A stretch of DNA of 13,426 nt from an uncultured Bacteroidales bacterium. GTDB taxonomy: Bacteria > Bacteroidota > Bacteroidia > Bacteroidales > Paludibacteraceae. Below are positions 1-6,565 of the stretch, piece by piece. The position numbers and the translations under genes were made by a program. Below the pieces are notes generated by a model that saw only the letters and a list, made by a program, of their open reading frames with translations, was not told the DNA's origin and did no database searches. The stretch is taken from the NCBI GenBank assembly GCA_946619625.1, contig CAMOMF010000060.1:1-13426 (forward strand). The letters run 5' to 3'. Each line of letters starts with the position of its first letter. Within the stretch, counting starts at the first letter, position 1.

Positions 1-253
1 CAGACACGGATGGGCGACCATTCTTGGCAAGTAGTATGGCTAAGGGTCGGAACCGCTGGTCCACACGGGTCGTGAGGATATTGGAGGACAGAAGGCGTTT
101 CAGAAGCCCTGTATCCTCCGCCTGCATTCGTGCTTTGAGCAAATGATGCTTGCGCTCGTAGTTGCGGCTGCTTCGCCAGTTGATACCGAACTGCAGCCAC
201 AAGAGCACCACCACACCAAGCAGCGTCAGTAATATGATGGTGAAAGGGTGCAT
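1..253 (-). CDS. Unidentified membrane-anchored protein, N-terminal fragment
   Basis: An open frame begins with ATG at 253 and runs without a stop to the left edge, giving 84 residues of a longer protein. Residues about 4-22 form one strongly hydrophobic segment (PFTIILLTLLGVVVLLWLQF), directly followed by a basic, polar stretch rich in Arg and Lys. This fits a single N-terminal membrane anchor with the remainder in the cytoplasm. I do not recognise the family and no catalytic motif is visible in this part. It lies on the same strand as the efflux operon, 70 nt after the last permease gene (254-323). That gap has no convincing terminator, so it could be read through from the operon or have its own start. 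That this is a real coding region is supported by the anchor pattern and its open edge; the function is unknown. Confidence 0.6.
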   Translation of the reverse strand, partial: MHPFTIILLTLLGVVVLLWLQFGINWRSSRNYERKHHLLKARMQAEDTGLLKRLLSSNILTTRVDQRFRPLAILLAKNGRPSVS

Positions 254-323
254 ATCAGTTCTGCCATAACGGTTTAAGAGTTTAGCAATTTTACTACAAA
301 AAATGTGCCATATGCAGGAAGAT

Positions 324-1532
324 TCATTGTTTTTGCTGCTCTTTGTACTTGCCTATAAAGAAGTACAGTAAACAGGTGATTAGGAAATATGCTCCGCTGA
401 GGCTCCATAAGGTGATATATTCCGTCCGTGTGGTCCAAAGGGTAGCCCCCATGGAATTGATATGAATGAATCCGTGCGCACCGGCAGTATATGGGATGAT
501 ATAGGACAGATAGCGCCATGCATCGGGTATCATTTCTTTCGGCCATGAGATACCGGCAATAAAGAGGAAGATAAGCGAAGTGGAAATCAATAACACAATG
601 CCTGTTTCCCTGTTGCGAATGAAGACGCTCATACTCATTGAGAAGAAAATCGTTGCCAAGAGGAAAGGTACAATGAACCTCAGCAAGTCACCTACCTGAC
701 CAATATGCGGCAGATTGAACAACCTTGGCATAGCGATTAGCAAAACAACTGCCAATGCATAGTATATCATGAAATATACTGCCGAACGTCCCAAGACCAA
801 CCTGAATACGGAGTAACCACGTCCCCGCCCCGGAAGACGGTATAATTCTTTGTTTTCCTCACGTGCGGTTCCGCCCAGCATACAGATACCGAACAACAAG
901 GTCTGGTGAAGAATCATTACCAACACCGCAGGGATAAGAAACGAGCCGTAACCTCCTGTAGGTGTGAACAATGCCGTCTCGGTATAGGGTGCATCCTGTA
1001 CTAGTGACCATGCCAATTCCTTACCCATTCCCATCTGTTCGTAACGGTCAATCTGGATAGCATTCATCGATTCCAGCATCACCATATTGCAACTAAGATA
1101 AACTCCTTTCATATAGAGGAAGGACGACATGTCGCAGTAGAGCGACAGATGCGCCTGTCCGAAGGGATCTGCCAACTGTGCGGCGAAATCATGCGGGACA
1201 TAAAGGATCCCGTGTATCTTCTGGTCGCGCAGCAACTGCTCTGCCTCTGCCATCGAAGTGCAGGAATATGCGACCTTAACTTCCGGGGCTGCGTTCCATT
1301 TATGGATGAACTCACGGCTCTCAGGCGAATGGCTCAAATCCACCACCGCCACAGGAATATCGGTAATCTGCTCGTTCCAGTAAATAGCCTTGTAGATAAC
1401 CGGGTAAGCCAGCGTGGCGAGAAAGAAAATAACCATCACTCCCGGGTCTCGGAAGATGCGTCTGAGTTCGGCAATAAAGACATTCCATGTGTCTAATGTC
1501 TGCAACCAAAGGTGCCGGAATATATGTTTCAT
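324..1532 (-). CDS. ABC-2 type permease, second of the pair (402 aa)
   Basis: Inner-membrane permease subunit of an ABC-type efflux pump, of the YbhS/YbhR/YhhJ kind. The topology is typical of the family: one membrane segment at about residues 32-52, a large periplasmic domain (about 53-195) starting with the IPVAVVDLS strand, then five or six C-terminal membrane segments (about 197-220, 250-270, 283-303, 311-330, 340-360, 372-394). The ATG at 1532 is chosen because it overlaps the stop of the preceding permease by 4 nt (ATGA), the usual sign of translational coupling. An in-frame extension of 58 residues upstream would lie wholly inside the neighbouring gene and is rejected. It should form a heterodimer with the neighbouring permease. 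The transported substrate cannot be told from sequence; drugs, bile-type compounds or lipids are possible for this family. Confidence 0.9.
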   Translation of the reverse strand: MKHIFRHLWLQTLDTWNVFIAELRRIFRDPGVMVIFFLATLAYPVIYKAIYWNEQITDIPVAVVDLSHSPESREFIHKWNAAPEVKVAYSCTSMAEAEQLLRDQKIHGILYVPHDFAAQLADPFGQAHLSLYCDMSSFLYMKGVYLSCNMVMLESMNAIQIDRYEQMGMGKELAWSLVQDAPYTETALFTPTGGYGSFLIPAVLVMILHQTLLFGICMLGGTAREENKELYRLPGRGRGYSVFRLVLGRSAVYFMIYYALAVVLLIAMPRLFNLPHIGQVGDLLRFIVPFLLATIFFSMSMSVFIRNRETGIVLLISTSLIFLFIAGISWPKEMIPDAWRYLSYIIPYTAGAHGFIHINSMGATLWTTRTEYITLWSLSGAYFLITCLLYFFIGKYKEQQKQ

Positions 1533-2701
1533 TTCAATGGATAGTTTTGATAGACCAACGCTTTGTGCAAGCGTGGAGAGACGATGAGTGCCAGCAACAG
1601 GAACGCACAAAGTGACAGAGCCGGAACCATGCTGTTGCTCCATGGAGCCGCCATCAATGCTTCGTTCACATAAATCAGATAATAATGTCTCAAAGGCTCC
1701 AGCCAACTAAGTGCCTGAAAAGGCGGGAGCATGTTGGACACCGGATATGTGAACCCCGAAAGCGAGAAGCCCAGCATGGAATATAATGCGCCGATAGAAA
1801 TGGCATCCCGTAACGTAGGCACACATCCGATTAGGGAGATACCGGCTGCCTCCATGGCAAAGATATACAGCAGCAGCCCTAACAACAGCCGTGCATGGCT
1901 GCCATACACGGGGAAGCCTGCAAAACCGAACATCATTGCGTAGCAGCCGAAGCCGAGCACCACAAACATAACCGTATAAGGAATGAGTTTGCCAATCATC
2001 GCCACGGTGTAATTGCCTCCGGCGGTACGCAACCAATCATGCGAGGTCTGCGCCTTTAACTCATATCCAATCGCAAAAATGGTGAGCATGATACATACCA
2101 ACCCCAAAATGCCAGGCAGAATAGTGCTGACCAGATAAATGGAGTAGTTGTTCCACGGGTTGGCAATCATGTGCCCCTCGACCACTAATGGCTGTATGCG
2201 CCGCATGATCATGTCATCCGACATTCCTTTTTTTCGCAGCACTTCGCGTTGGAACGCGCCGGACACGAGGTTTGCGACGGTGAGCATCTGTTTGTATGCG
2301 GTGTTGCCGCCCACGGTATAGGCGTTGGTTACGTAGAAATCCAACTGCGGGCGTTTGAGCGACACCAAATCGTCGTAGAAACTCTCAGGAATGACGAAGA
2401 TACCATATATGTGTCCTTGCTGCATCGCTTCGCGCGCCTCGGAATAAGAGGATGTAATGAGGCATATATCCACGGATGGAGTGGCCTGCATCTCGTGACA
2501 CAACCTGCGTGAGATGGCAGTCTGGTCTTTGTCCACAACTGCCATTGGCATTTTCTCCGCATTCCCTTGCCTCATCAGCGTGATAAAGAAAAAGGTGGAG
2601 AGGAGCATCACGCCCACCGAGGCAAACATATACAGCGGTCGGGCGAACATCTGCTTCAATTCCCTGCGCATCACATGCCATATAGAAATAACGTAATTCA
2701 C
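1529..2701 (-). CDS. ABC-2 type permease, first of the pair (390 aa)
   Basis: Inner-membrane permease subunit of the same exporter, with the same layout as its downstream partner: a membrane segment at about residues 22-43, a periplasmic domain (about 45-185) beginning near MPMAVVDKDQ, and C-terminal membrane segments at about 188-212, 232-258, 270-292, 298-320 and 356-376. The start is given as GTG at 2701. An alternative is ATG at 2671, which would remove ten residues and begin MRRELKQMFA; both are acceptable for the family and neither has a clear ribosome binding site. The frame is the same as that of the preceding hlyD-like gene: its TAG stop is separated from this GTG by exactly ten codons. 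It overlaps the next permease by 4 nt. No ATP-binding motif is present in either permease. Confidence 0.9.
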   Translation of the reverse strand: MNYVISIWHVMRRELKQMFARPLYMFASVGVMLLSTFFFITLMRQGNAEKMPMAVVDKDQTAISRRLCHEMQATPSVDICLITSSYSEAREAMQQGHIYGIFVIPESFYDDLVSLKRPQLDFYVTNAYTVGGNTAYKQMLTVANLVSGAFQREVLRKKGMSDDMIMRRIQPLVVEGHMIANPWNNYSIYLVSTILPGILGLVCIMLTIFAIGYELKAQTSHDWLRTAGGNYTVAMIGKLIPYTVMFVVLGFGCYAMMFGFAGFPVYGSHARLLLGLLLYIFAMEAAGISLIGCVPTLRDAISIGALYSMLGFSLSGFTYPVSNMLPPFQALSWLEPLRHYYLIYVNEALMAAPWSNSMVPALSLCAFLLLALIVSPRLHKALVYQNYPLK

Positions 2702-2703
2702 AG

Positions 2704-2731
2704 CTTTTGACTTTCGACTTTTGACTTTCTG
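2704..2731 (-). repeat. Two-unit 14-bp tandem repeat between adaptor and permease
   Basis: The 30-nt gap between the adaptor stop and the permease start is almost wholly two imperfect 14-bp copies. On the minus strand they read CAGAAAGTCAAAAG and TCGAAAGTCAAAAG, differing at the first two positions. Short purine-rich repeats of this kind are common between Bacteroides genes. No hairpin forms. It holds no obvious ribosome binding site apart from its general purine richness. Confidence 0.8.
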
Positions 2732-3718
2732 CTACTTCACTACCAACGCCGTCATACCCGGACGCAGATTAGGGATAGACTTCTGCGGACGGCATTTGAC
2801 ATCAAATGTGCGTACATCATATCCGCCGTTCTGTTTCGTAGTACGCCAAGTGGCATAAGTGCCCATTGCCTTAATATGTGTAACGACAACCGGATACCGA
2901 GCATCACCAAGTGCAGGAATCTTAATCTCCAAGATGCTACCCATGGCAAAATTGGAGAGCATGTCTTCACGCACGGCGAAGGTGAACCACACATCATTCA
3001 GATCGATGATGGACATCACAGGACTACCCTGTCCTACCAGTTCACCCACTTTAGGGAACAATTCGCTCACCTCGCCATCACAGGGTGAGAGCAAGTACCT
3101 TTCTGCCTCGGCTGCGGCAACCTCTTGTAAAATACCGTCCACCTGTGCCACTTGTGCTTCGGCGGCGGCTTTATCCTCTTTGCGAGCACCTGCCAGCGCC
3201 ATGTCATACTGACTTTTGGCAGCACGGACGGTAGCGGAGGCTGCCTTGTACTGCGCTTCTACCTCATCGCGTTTCTGCTCGCTTACTACGCCTTTCTCGT
3301 ACAACCGCTGTACGCGTTCATAGCTCTTGCGGTAGATTTCTTCGCCTGCTTTGGCTTTCTGATAGAGTTCGTAAGCACCGGTTATCTGCTCATGCTGTGC
3401 GCCGTTGTGGGCTTTCTGGTTTACTGCCACTGCCATGCTGCGGGCGGCTAAAGCCTGTGCTTTCTTCGCCTCAACTTCAGGAGAGTAGATAACAACCAGT
3501 GTGTCGCCTTTGTGTACCTGCTCGCCTTCCTCGTAGAGATACATCTCTATACGTCCCGGCACCTTGCCGGACACACGGTACTCTGTCGCTTCCGCCTCTC
3601 CTTGAATAAGCGTTTCTTCCGGGCGGAGGGCAAACACTCCCACCAACGCCACAATAATCACTACTGCCAACAGGGCTACCAAGCCCAATAACAGTCCTCC
3701 TTCTTTCTCTTTTTTCAT
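2732..3718 (-). CDS. HlyD/YbhG-type membrane fusion protein (periplasmic adaptor)
   Basis: Adaptor that links the inner-membrane permeases to the TolC-type channel across the periplasm; 328 residues, normal for the YbhG-like subgroup. In order: a short cytoplasmic tail, one membrane anchor (about residues 8-30), a first lipoyl half with GKVPGRIEMYLYEEGEQV and GDTL (about 50-75), a long alanine- and glutamate-rich coiled coil (about 82-205), a second lipoyl half with SPCDGEVSELFPKVGELV (about 211-229), and a beta-barrel region with VWFTFAVREDM (243-253). It ends in the usual RPGMTALVVK strand. The ATG at 3718 follows the TolC-type gene stop by 5 nt, so the two are surely cotranscribed. Confidence 0.93.
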   Translation of the reverse strand: MKKEKEGGLLLGLVALLAVVIIVALVGVFALRPEETLIQGEAEATEYRVSGKVPGRIEMYLYEEGEQVHKGDTLVVIYSPEVEAKKAQALAARSMAVAVNQKAHNGAQHEQITGAYELYQKAKAGEEIYRKSYERVQRLYEKGVVSEQKRDEVEAQYKAASATVRAAKSQYDMALAGARKEDKAAAEAQVAQVDGILQEVAAAEAERYLLSPCDGEVSELFPKVGELVGQGSPVMSIIDLNDVWFTFAVREDMLSNFAMGSILEIKIPALGDARYPVVVTHIKAMGTYATWRTTKQNGGYDVRTFDVKCRPQKSIPNLRPGMTALVVK

Positions 3719-3723
3719 TGTTT

Positions 3724-5217
3724 CTAATTGTTAAAACCAATATATTGAAGCAGTTTTGCCTCATTCATTTTTGCCTCAGTCTGCGCGTCCACCAGGTCGG
3801 TAGCAGCGGACATCCAAGCCGTTTGTGCCTGCATCAGTTCCGATGAAGAAATCATTCCGGATGCAAACGACTCTTCCGCCATACGTAGCACTTCCGCAGC
3901 ATTGCGGCAGGTCAGTTGCGCTACGGCGATTTTCTGTTGCGACTCCATCAGCCGCTGGTTGGCCTGTGTGGTCTGCAGGGTCAGCAGTTCGCGCGTTTCT
4001 TCCGTCTTGAGCGCTACGGCATTGGCGGCGTGCTTGGCGGCCTTGTACCGTAGAATATCGTCCGCATGCGCGATGGGCACGTTCACCACTACTCCTGCGG
4101 AGAAGAACCCGTGTCCTTTCCAATCGCTCCGCACGCCGTTCTCCATGTTCGGGTTGGTATAGACATAGCCTGCGGAAGCAACGATGGTCGGTTGGAGAGT
4201 GGCGGAAGCCAACTTGGCGGTACTACGGGCAATTGCTTCCGCTTCTTGAGCAATCTGTAGTTCCTTGCGGTTGGCTACTACACTTTCCGCATCAATCTTT
4301 TCAGTAACCAAAGTAGTCTGCTCCAGACCGCTGGCATCCACGGTGAACACTGCACTCAACGGCAGCCCGCATAGTTGCGCCAGCGCCATTCGCGAGAGGG
4401 TCAGACCGTTCTCCGCTTGCAGTTTCTTCACTTCCGCCTCACCTCGTTTGGTTCGTACTTTCAGCAGGTCGGACTGAGTAGCCATTCCTTCGTTTGCCAA
4501 CTCGGTAACATCACTCTCCAATTTGCAAAGCAACCGATAGTATTCGTCTGCCAACCTGTGTTTCTGCTCCACACTCACCACACGCCAATACGCTTCATCC
4601 ACTTTGGCAATCACCTCGTCCTGCTTGGCTTCGGACTGCAGGGCGGCAACATGCTCGGTGGACTTGGCAATCTTGTAGTTTTGCGTTAGAGCTCCACCTG
4701 TGTAAATAGGTTGAGTGACCCCTGCGCGCGCCACGACAACGTGTGTCATGTCTATGGTGAGACGGTCGTACATCTGTTGGTAGGCATTGGCAATCTGTTG
4801 CCCCGCCAAGTCTTGTGCATCCATAATCGGTTGTTGCAGACGAGTCCCTTGCAAGTCATTTGCCAAACGGCTCATAAAACTGTTACCACTCCAATTGAAA
4901 TATCCCGTCCCATCTGCGTTCACACCCGCAGTGCCAATGTCGGAAGTTTCCTCATTGGCCAACAGATGGATATTCTCTGAATTCCACATATACGTGCCAT
5001 TGACTGCCACTTTCGGGAACATCGCAGCCAACGCGGCTTTGCGGTTCAGTTCTGCGGCTTTCTGCAACTCCTGTTGTGAGCGGTTGGTGCAACCCTGACT
5101 CAAAGCCATCTGTCTGCACGCCGCCAAAGTGTATTGTATGGTGTCATCTGCATGTCCTGTTTGCGCATAAATCAGAACACATAACAGACACCAACCTACA
5201 AAAAATTTTCTTTTCAT
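3724..5217 (-). CDS. TolC-family outer membrane efflux protein
   Basis: Outer-membrane channel of the tripartite pump, 497 residues. A signal peptide is visible: MKRK, a hydrophobic core to about residue 19, and likely cleavage after GHA at 23. The two outer membrane efflux repeats are recognisable. The first covers about residues 27-290, with the QPIYTGGALTQNYKIAK strand-helix turn at 169-185. The second covers about 300-495, with NVPIAHADDILRYKAAK at 379-395 and the helix motif MAEESFASGMISSSELMQAQ at 446-465. Long helical stretches contain few prolines or glycines, as expected for the tunnel. An internal stretch at about 85-150 is longer than in compact homologues and probably forms surface or periplasmic loops. 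It is the first gene of the operon, divergent from the AraC-type gene. Confidence 0.93.
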   Translation of the reverse strand: MKRKFFVGWCLLCVLIYAQTGHADDTIQYTLAACRQMALSQGCTNRSQQELQKAAELNRKAALAAMFPKVAVNGTYMWNSENIHLLANEETSDIGTAGVNADGTGYFNWSGNSFMSRLANDLQGTRLQQPIMDAQDLAGQQIANAYQQMYDRLTIDMTHVVVARAGVTQPIYTGGALTQNYKIAKSTEHVAALQSEAKQDEVIAKVDEAYWRVVSVEQKHRLADEYYRLLCKLESDVTELANEGMATQSDLLKVRTKRGEAEVKKLQAENGLTLSRMALAQLCGLPLSAVFTVDASGLEQTTLVTEKIDAESVVANRKELQIAQEAEAIARSTAKLASATLQPTIVASAGYVYTNPNMENGVRSDWKGHGFFSAGVVVNVPIAHADDILRYKAAKHAANAVALKTEETRELLTLQTTQANQRLMESQQKIAVAQLTCRNAAEVLRMAEESFASGMISSSELMQAQTAWMSAATDLVDAQTEAKMNEAKLLQYIGFNN

Positions 5218-5303
5218 TATTGTCCTTGTTTTTACAATGTTGCATAATTCATTTAAGGGCTAACCGACCTTTGGGATTTATAGTCCAAGCGTTTTCTTAT
5301 CAA

Positions 5304-5387
5304 ATAATATGCCATATGCTGCTTTTGTCAGTTTTCCAAAATTCCACAATAATTAACTTTTGTGTCAAATACACCACATAATATGCC
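5304..5387. repeat. 10-bp direct repeat ATAATATGCC in the control region
   Basis: ATAATATGCC occurs at 5304-5313 and again at 5378-5387, 74 bp apart in the same orientation. The second copy abuts the inverted-repeat copy at 5388-5399. AraC-family regulators often bind direct repeats with two helix-turn-helix units, so these are candidate half-sites. The first copy runs into TGCCATATGC (5310-5319), which also occurs at 306-315 just after the last permease gene. Confidence 0.5.
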
Positions 5388-5399
5388 TTTTGGAAAACT
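5330..5399. repeat. 12-bp inverted repeat pair, likely operator
   Basis: AGTTTTCCAAAA at 5330-5341 and its exact reverse complement TTTTGGAAAACT at 5388-5399 lie 58 bp apart centre to centre. Each copy is itself nearly symmetrical (TTTT-CC-AAAA). They sit in the divergent promoter region between the TolC-type gene and the AraC-type gene, one near each candidate promoter, as expected for binding sites of the adjacent regulator. Binding is inferred. Confidence 0.6.
5337..5369 (-). promoter_or_regulatory. Candidate promoter of the efflux operon
   Basis: On the minus strand an exact TTTG (-33 element, 5369-5366) is followed after 21 nt by GAATTTTG (5344-5337), which matches the Bacteroidetes -7 consensus TAnnTTTG except at the first base. 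The leader would be about 110 nt. A second candidate is TTTT (5397-5394), 20 nt, then TGTATTTG (5373-5366), with one mismatch in each element. Either placement puts a promoter element inside one copy of the 12-bp inverted repeat. The choice is inference. Confidence 0.35.
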
Positions 5400-5414
5400 T
5401 TTTAAGAAGAAATA

Positions 5415-5446
5415 CTTGCATAAATGAAAATTTTTCACTAACTTTG
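5415..5446 (+). promoter_or_regulatory. Promoter of the AraC-type regulator
   Basis: TAACTTTG at 5439-5446 is an exact match to the Bacteroidetes -7 element TAnnTTTG. CTTG at 5415-5418 matches the -33 TTTG with one change, and the spacing is 20 nt, inside the usual 19-21. The predicted transcript start falls only about 10 nt ahead of the ATG at 5464. Confidence 0.65.
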
Positions 5447-5463
5447 CAGCAAAATTGACAACT

Positions 5464-6309
5464 ATGCTAAATCAGGACATTACCTTTTCGGAAAACTTAG
5501 ATGAACTATTGACACGGTTCAGTAGCGAGAACGACTGTGTGTTGATAATCTACTGCACAGCCGGCAAGTTACAGATAGAGATAGACGGACAGCAATGCCT
5601 CATCAGTCCTCATGACTTGCTGCTTTGCCGCCCGGAATTGATTATCGGCAATTACATGCGTTCGCCGGATTTGACATGCCAGTTGATTGCTATACGTCAA
5701 AATGCGGTAGATGATATTTTCTATCTGTGCATGCGTAAAGATAATAAGTGGTGGGAGAAGTCGAACTATATTCTTCATCATCCTATCATCCACCTCAACG
5801 AGCGGCAACAGGAATTGGGAAAACTGTTCAATCGTCTTTTTCAGTTATATATGGAAGACAGCAATTCCGAGTTGAGCGAAAATATTCGCCGTATCTTTGC
5901 ACAGGCTGCTATTTTTGAATTGCTGAATTGGCTGGAGGGCAGTGTTGAGACACAGGAAGAGACACCTAAACCGGGAAGACAAGCAGTGCTGTTCCGCGAT
6001 TTTATCAAACTGCTGCAAGAAACCAAAGGTCGTCAGCGCGAGGTACGATGGTTTGCCAACCGCTTGGCTGTCACGCCGAAATACCTTTCCGTAGCGTGCC
6101 ATACCAATACAGGTAAAACCGCCCAAATGCTTATCAACGAGGTAACTACGCAGGAGATTAAGCGTCTGCTTCGCCAGACGGATATGAGCACTAAAGAAAT
6201 CTGCGGAAAGATGGATTTCCCGAGCCTCAGTTTCTTTTGCAAGTACGTAAAGCAACACCTCGGCATGACTGCTAACCAATACCGTCTTTCTTACTGCACT
6301 TCAAAATAG
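5464..6309 (+). CDS. AraC-family transcriptional regulator
   Basis: DNA-binding regulator of 281 residues, the probable controller of the divergent efflux operon. The N-terminal part (about 1-165) has the strand pattern of a cupin-like sensing domain, for example VLIIYCTAGKLQIEIDGQ at 26-43 and ISPHDLLLCRP at 48-58. The C-terminal part (about 180-275) carries the two helix-turn-helix units: the first with WFANRLAVTPKYLS (196-209), the second with STKEICGKMDFPSLSFFCKY (242-261), ending in LGMTANQYR. The ATG at 5464 is chosen; a TTG at 5455 also lies in frame but is closer still to the predicted transcript start and has no support. The gene ends with TAG at 6309 and faces pgpH. The ligand is unknown. 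Local or global control of the pump is inferred from position only. Confidence 0.92.
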   Translation: MLNQDITFSENLDELLTRFSSENDCVLIIYCTAGKLQIEIDGQQCLISPHDLLLCRPELIIGNYMRSPDLTCQLIAIRQNAVDDIFYLCMRKDNKWWEKSNYILHHPIIHLNERQQELGKLFNRLFQLYMEDSNSELSENIRRIFAQAAIFELLNWLEGSVETQEETPKPGRQAVLFRDFIKLLQETKGRQREVRWFANRLAVTPKYLSVACHTNTGKTAQMLINEVTTQEIKRLLRQTDMSTKEICGKMDFPSLSFFCKYVKQHLGMTANQYRLSYCTSK

Positions 6310-6354
6310 TTAACTAAGTTGCTCCATACTATTTATTAGTTACTGCTTTTTCTG

Positions 6355-6366
6355 AATTGCGCAATT
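6355..6366. repeat. 12-bp perfect palindrome
   Basis: AATTGCGCAATT, 45 nt after the regulator stop. It could be a weak hairpin or a protein site; it is not followed by a run of T on either strand that would make a strong terminator. Confidence 0.45.
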
Positions 6367-6423
6367 TATATGTTGTTTTCAGCACCCATTAGTGTATGAG
6401 TCCCAAGCGACCGAAAGCAATAA

Positions 6424-6439
6424 AAATGAGCGCTCATTT
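6424..6439. terminator. 16-bp palindrome, possible bidirectional terminator
   Basis: AAATGAGCGCTCATTT is a perfect palindrome in the convergent gap between the regulator and pgpH. In RNA it could fold as a six-pair stem with a GCGC loop. It is followed by GATTTTT on the plus strand and by TTATT on the minus strand, so it might end transcripts from both sides. The stem is AT-rich and short, so efficiency is uncertain; an operator is the alternative. Confidence 0.4.
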
Positions 6440-6565
6440 GATTTTTACAAATAATATCAATACGGCTCATCCGACATTCGCGTTTTCTTAGCACATGCAG
6501 TGATTGTCCGAGCATGAGTGAAGAAAGCCTCCGGTTTGCAGACGGTTTACGGACCATACAGGACA

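Noticed and set aside
254..323. Terminator or promoter in the gap after the last permease
   Set aside because: Only a three-pair stem precedes a T6 run on the minus strand, and the best -7 match (TAAAATTG) has no -33 partner at the right distance.
1533..1706. 58-residue N-terminal extension of the second permease
   Set aside because: It lies wholly within the first permease gene in another frame; the ATGA overlap start at 1532 fits the family.
5076..5381. Plus-strand open frame of 101 codons spanning the end of the TolC-type gene and the control region
   Set aside because: Half is antisense to the signal-peptide end of the TolC-type gene and half covers the promoter region; no domain or start signal.
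5455..5463. TTG start for the AraC-type gene
   Set aside because: It would sit almost at the predicted transcript start and adds only three residues; the ATG at 5464 is preferred.
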